DNA of 7,313 nt, from NCBI GenBank assembly GCA_030150315.1, contig JASLGB010000116.1:1-7313 (forward strand), written 5' to 3'. Shown here piece by piece: positions 5,133 through 7,313 of this stretch. The DNA comes from Dokdonella sp. (GTDB taxonomy: Bacteria; Pseudomonadota; Gammaproteobacteria; Xanthomonadales; Rhodanobacteraceae). The notes under the pieces were generated by a model that worked only from the letters and a program-made list of their open reading frames with translations, was not told the origin of the DNA and made no database searches. The first letter of the stretch is position 1. Every line of letters starts with the position of its first letter. A program made the translations under genes and the position numbers.

Positions 5133-6314
5133 ATGAAACGTAATGCCCTCAGTGCGCTCATCGCCCTGGCACTCGTTGGTGGCGCCGCCACCACCGCTCA
5201 GGCGCAGGATCTTGGCAACTGGTATATCGCTCCGCGCATCGGCGCGGCGGTGCCGGACAGCAACCGCAAGGCCGACACGGCCGTGTGGGGCGGCGTCGGC
5301 GTTGGCGTTTGGGTGAACCCGAACCTGGCGGTGGATTTCGAATACACCACCAACAACTACGACTTCAAGGACAACTCCTGGCGCGTCCTGCAGAGCTTTG
5401 ATGGCGGCGACAAGCAGTGGGAGCATGTCGGTCTCGGCGTTTCCGCTCGCTGGTTCTTCGGTGATCAGGGTTCGCAGTGGCGTCCGTACGTGATGGCAGG
5501 CCTCGGCGCGCTGCGCCACACGGCCTACTCGGGCGTCCTGACCAATGGCCCGGGCCTCAACAACAGCGGTTGGGATCCGTTCGCCACGATCGGCGGCGGC
5601 GTCCAGTACAACATGTCCGACCGTGTAGCCGTGCGTGGCGAAATCGCCGCTCGCTACGACCACGACAACAACTCGATGAACAATGTTGCCGATTCGCTCG
5701 GGTACGTCGTTCCGAAGCGCCGCAACGGCTTCACCGACGGCATCGTCAGCGTTGGCCTGGTCTACAGTTTCGGCTCCGCTCCGGCTGCCGCTCCGGTTGA
5801 ACAGCCGGTTGCTCCGCCGCCGCCGGCCGACTGCAGCCAGCTCGACGACGACCATGACGGCGTCAATAACTGCGACGACCGCTGCCCGGATACGGCCGCT
5901 GGCGTGGTTGTTGGCCCGGATGGCTGCCCGCAGGAAGTCGTCATCGACCTCCGCGGCGTGAACTTCAAGTTCGACCGTCCGAAGAAGGGTGAGCACAACA
6001 TCGAGCCGACGCTGCAGGTCCCGACGTCCGACTCGATCGCGATCCTCGACCAGGCGATCGACGCGCTGAACCGCTACCCGGCGATCAAGGTCACCCTGCA
6101 GGGTCACACCGACTCCGTCGGTAGCGACCAGTACAACCAGGGTCTGTCCGAGCGTCGTGCGCAGATCGTTGCCGACTACCTGACCTCGCACGGTATCGAT
6201 TCCGGCCGCATCGTCGGCGTGGAAGGCTTCGGCGAAAGCCAGCCGATCGACACCAACGCGACGAAGGAAGGCCGTGCGCGCAACCGCCGCACCGAAATCA
6301 AGGTTCAGCAGTAA
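5133..6314 (+). CDS. OmpA-family outer membrane protein with thrombospondin type 3 linker
   Basis: A 393-residue outer-membrane protein that anchors the membrane to peptidoglycan. Residues 1-24 are a signal peptide ending AQA, with cleavage before Q25. Residues about 25-215 form an eight-stranded OmpA-like beta-barrel with alternating aromatic strands, glycine-rich turns and a last strand VGLVYSFG. Residues 216-233 are an Ala/Pro-rich linker including a PPPP run. Residues 238-266 form a thrombospondin type 3-like calcium-binding repeat (DDDHDG, DGCP) with cysteines 247, 251 and 265; C234 lies just before it. Residues about 270-393 are the OmpA C-terminal domain: GHTDSVGS (324-331), LSERRA (338-343), and GRARNRRTEI near the end. 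D327 and R342 match the Asp and Arg that bind diaminopimelate in Acinetobacter OmpA. By eye it uses more CGT, GGT and GTT codons than its neighbours, as expected of strong expression. It is monocistronic between its own upstream region and the terminator at 6342. Family assignment is certain; porin activity is not shown. Confidence 0.95.
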   Translation: MKRNALSALIALALVGGAATTAQAQDLGNWYIAPRIGAAVPDSNRKADTAVWGGVGVGVWVNPNLAVDFEYTTNNYDFKDNSWRVLQSFDGGDKQWEHVGLGVSARWFFGDQGSQWRPYVMAGLGALRHTAYSGVLTNGPGLNNSGWDPFATIGGGVQYNMSDRVAVRGEIAARYDHDNNSMNNVADSLGYVVPKRRNGFTDGIVSVGLVYSFGSAPAAAPVEQPVAPPPPADCSQLDDDHDGVNNCDDRCPDTAAGVVVGPDGCPQEVVIDLRGVNFKFDRPKKGEHNIEPTLQVPTSDSIAILDQAIDALNRYPAIKVTLQGHTDSVGSDQYNQGLSERRAQIVADYLTSHGIDSGRIVGVEGFGESQPIDTNATKEGRARNRRTEIKVQQ

Positions 6315-6316
6315 GC

Positions 6317-6330
6317 TGAAACCGGTTTCA
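6317..6330. repeat. Perfect 14-bp palindrome just after the ompA-family stop
   Basis: TGAAACCGGTTTCA reads the same on both strands and lies 3 nt after the TAA. Outer GC (6315-6316) and GC (6332-6333) can extend the RNA stem past a one-base bulge. The core GAAACCGGTT also occurs upstream of the same gene at 4872-4881. It could be a protein-binding dyad or a weak hairpin ahead of the terminator. Confidence 0.5.
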
Positions 6331-6341
6331 AGCCTGTAAGG

Positions 6342-6374
6342 AAAAAGCCCGGCGCAAGCCGGGCTTTTTCTTTT
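6342..6374 (+). terminator. Intrinsic terminator of the OmpA-family gene (probably bidirectional)
   Basis: GCCCGGC (6347-6353), a GCAA tetraloop of the GNRA type, GCCGGGC (6358-6364), then TTTTTCTTTT (6365-6374). The A5 at 6342-6346 pairs with the T5 after the stem, giving a 12-bp hairpin. Read on the minus strand the complement of A5 gives a T5 tract, so it may also stop transcripts coming from suhB. It is 27 nt after the stop codon. Confidence 0.95.
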
Positions 6375-6375
6375 C

Positions 6376-6399
6376 TGCTCTGCTGGTTTGCTCTGCTGG
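6376..6399 (+). repeat. Short tandem repeat, 13-bp period
   Basis: TGCTCTGCTGG occurs at 6376-6386 and again at 6389-6399, separated by TT. It directly follows the terminator's T-tract in non-coding DNA. Two copies only; probably replication slippage, no function suggested. Confidence 0.5.
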
Positions 6400-6553
6400 C
6401 CTGAAGTCTGTTGGTCCGAGAGTTGGTCGCAAGGCGTCCAGGTTGGCGCCACCGGCGCCGGCCACGCGCATACGCGCTCTGTGGGCAGGTGCGACGGCGG
6501 TGAAGGTGGACTGGAGGAAGGGTGTCGCGCGTGCCGTCCGTGGGCACGGGCAG

Positions 6554-6596
6554 GGCGCACGTCGGGCGTGCGCCTGCCGATTCCTGCAGGCGCGCG
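6554..6596. repeat. Two overlapping, mutually exclusive hairpins downstream of suhB
   Basis: Hairpin A pairs GGCGCACG (6554-6561) with CGTGCGCC (6567-6574) around a 5-nt loop. Hairpin B pairs GCGCCTGC (6570-6577) with GCAGGCGC (6586-6593) around an 8-nt loop, and on the plus strand can extend to 6567/6596 through one G-U pair. Both use 6570-6574, so only one can form at a time. Hairpin B begins within a few bases of the suhB stop codon (complement of 6599-6601), so the pair may shape or end the suhB transcript. No T-tract follows either. Confidence 0.45.
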
Positions 6597-6598
6597 TA

Positions 6599-7313
6599 TC
6601 AGCGCGCGAGGACGGGGGGCAGTTCGGGTGCGATCGCCTTGACCATCGCCGGTGCGGTGTGGACGTTGCCCGCAATGATGTTGCCGCTTTCCGGCAGGCC
6701 GTCGCGGCCGGTGAAATCGCTGTAGCGTCCGCCCGCTTCGCGCACGAGCACGCAGCCTGCGGCCATGTCCCAGACGTTCAGACCGATCTCGAAGAAACCG
6801 TCGAAGCGGCCAGCGGCCACGTAGGCGAGGTCGAGTGCGGCGGAGCCACTGCGACGGATGTCTTCGGCGTCCTGCAGCAGGGCGCGCATCATGCCCATCT
6901 GCGCGTCGAGGTGACGGCGCTGACGATACGGAAATCCGGTCGCAAGCAGGGCGCCGGAAAGACCGTCGCGACGGCTGACGCGGATGCGGCGATCGTTGAG
7001 AAAGGCGCCGTTGCCGCGGTCGGCGGTGAACAGCTCATCGCGCAACGGGTCGTAGACGACGCCGAGCGTCGGCTCGCCGTTTTCGAGCAGGCCGATCGAC
7101 ACCGAAAAATGCGGGAAGCCGCGCAGGTAGTTGCGCGTGCCGTCGAGCGGATCGATGACCCAGACATTGCGGGAGTTGCCGGTCTTGCCGGACTCCTCGC
7201 CGAGGAACGCGTCGCGCGGATAGGCGCGCTTGAGTTCGCGCAGGATCTCCGCCTCGGCCATGCGGTCCACTTCGGAAACGTAGTCGTGGCGCTGCTTTTC
7301 GACGACGTCGAGG
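6599..7313 (-). CDS. suhB: Inositol-1-monophosphatase family protein SuhB, partial (N-terminus outside window)
   Basis: The last 237 residues of a magnesium-dependent inositol monophosphatase-family protein; the frame is open to the window edge and homology (EKQRHDYVSEVD) continues there, so the GTG at 7270 and ATG at 7261 are internal. The family dephosphorylates myo-inositol 1-phosphate in the cytoplasm. In Escherichia coli SuhB also joins the Nus complex that modifies RNA polymerase on rRNA operons; whether this homologue does so is inference. Metal-binding motifs are intact: GEES (visible residues 38-41), WVIDPLDGTRN (51-61) and VWDMAAGCVLVREAGG starting at about residue 180, the two signature motifs of the family. 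Length and motif spacing suggest about 30 residues are missing from a typical 265-270. It is convergent with the OmpA-family gene across a 284-bp gap. Within the superfamily SuhB is preferred over CysQ or fructose-bisphosphatase because of the overall wording around these motifs. Confidence 0.93.
   Translation of the reverse strand, partial: LDVVEKQRHDYVSEVDRMAEAEILRELKRAYPRDAFLGEESGKTGNSRNVWVIDPLDGTRNYLRGFPHFSVSIGLLENGEPTLGVVYDPLRDELFTADRGNGAFLNDRRIRVSRRDGLSGALLATGFPYRQRRHLDAQMGMMRALLQDAEDIRRSGSAALDLAYVAAGRFDGFFEIGLNVWDMAAGCVLVREAGGRYSDFTGRDGLPESGNIIAGNVHTAPAMVKAIAPELPPVLAR

Noticed and set aside
5013..6560. A 515-codon minus-strand open frame opposite the OmpA-family gene
   Set aside because: It is a shadow of a confidently identified OmpA protein and runs through that gene's intrinsic terminator.
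1..7313. CRISPR array, insertion sequence, prophage, toxin-antitoxin or defence genes
   Set aside because: No regularly spaced repeats, transposase, integrase or small paired genes were seen on either strand; all long open frames of quality are housekeeping or envelope genes.

Overview
The window is GC-rich bacterial chromosome, densely coded, most likely from a gammaproteobacterium of the Xanthomonadales/Lysobacterales (for example the Rhodanobacteraceae). This placement is inferred from the acnD-prpF form of the methylcitrate cycle, an OmpA protein with a thrombospondin type 3 linker, and TAGAAT-like promoter elements. No 16S rRNA or other marker is present to confirm it.

Layout. Positions 3-830 (+) hold the C-terminal third of acnD, the Fe/S-dependent 2-methylcitrate dehydratase. 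A 73-bp gap dominated by a very long inverted repeat separates it from a convergent gene at 904-2328 (-), a membrane-anchored phospholipase D-like protein. From a GTG at 2579, prpF (2-methylaconitate isomerase) runs to 3775 (+). It is convergent, with an 11-bp gap, with a zinc-independent MDR oxidoreductase at 3787-4806 (-). A 326-bp non-coding region (4807-5132) carries the upstream signals of both the oxidoreductase and an OmpA-family porin/peptidoglycan-binding protein (5133-6314, +). A textbook intrinsic terminator follows at 6342-6374. A 224-bp non-coding stretch with two overlapping hairpins comes next, and then the 3' part of suhB (inositol monophosphatase family, 6599 to beyond 7313, -).

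How the genes relate. AcnD and PrpF act together: AcnD dehydrates 2-methylcitrate and PrpF isomerises the 2-methylaconitate product, so that propionyl-CoA can be oxidised. Here they are separated by an oppositely oriented phospholipase D gene, so prpF cannot simply be co-transcribed as the next gene and probably needs its own promoter. The oxidoreductase, OmpA and SuhB genes are single housekeeping-type units with no evident link to propionate metabolism.

I found no defence system, mobile element, CRISPR array, RNA gene or new multi-gene system. The points worth a second look are the phospholipase D gene interrupting acnD-prpF and its non-canonical second HKD motif, the strong inverted repeats at the gene ends, and the palindromes and hairpins around ompA.
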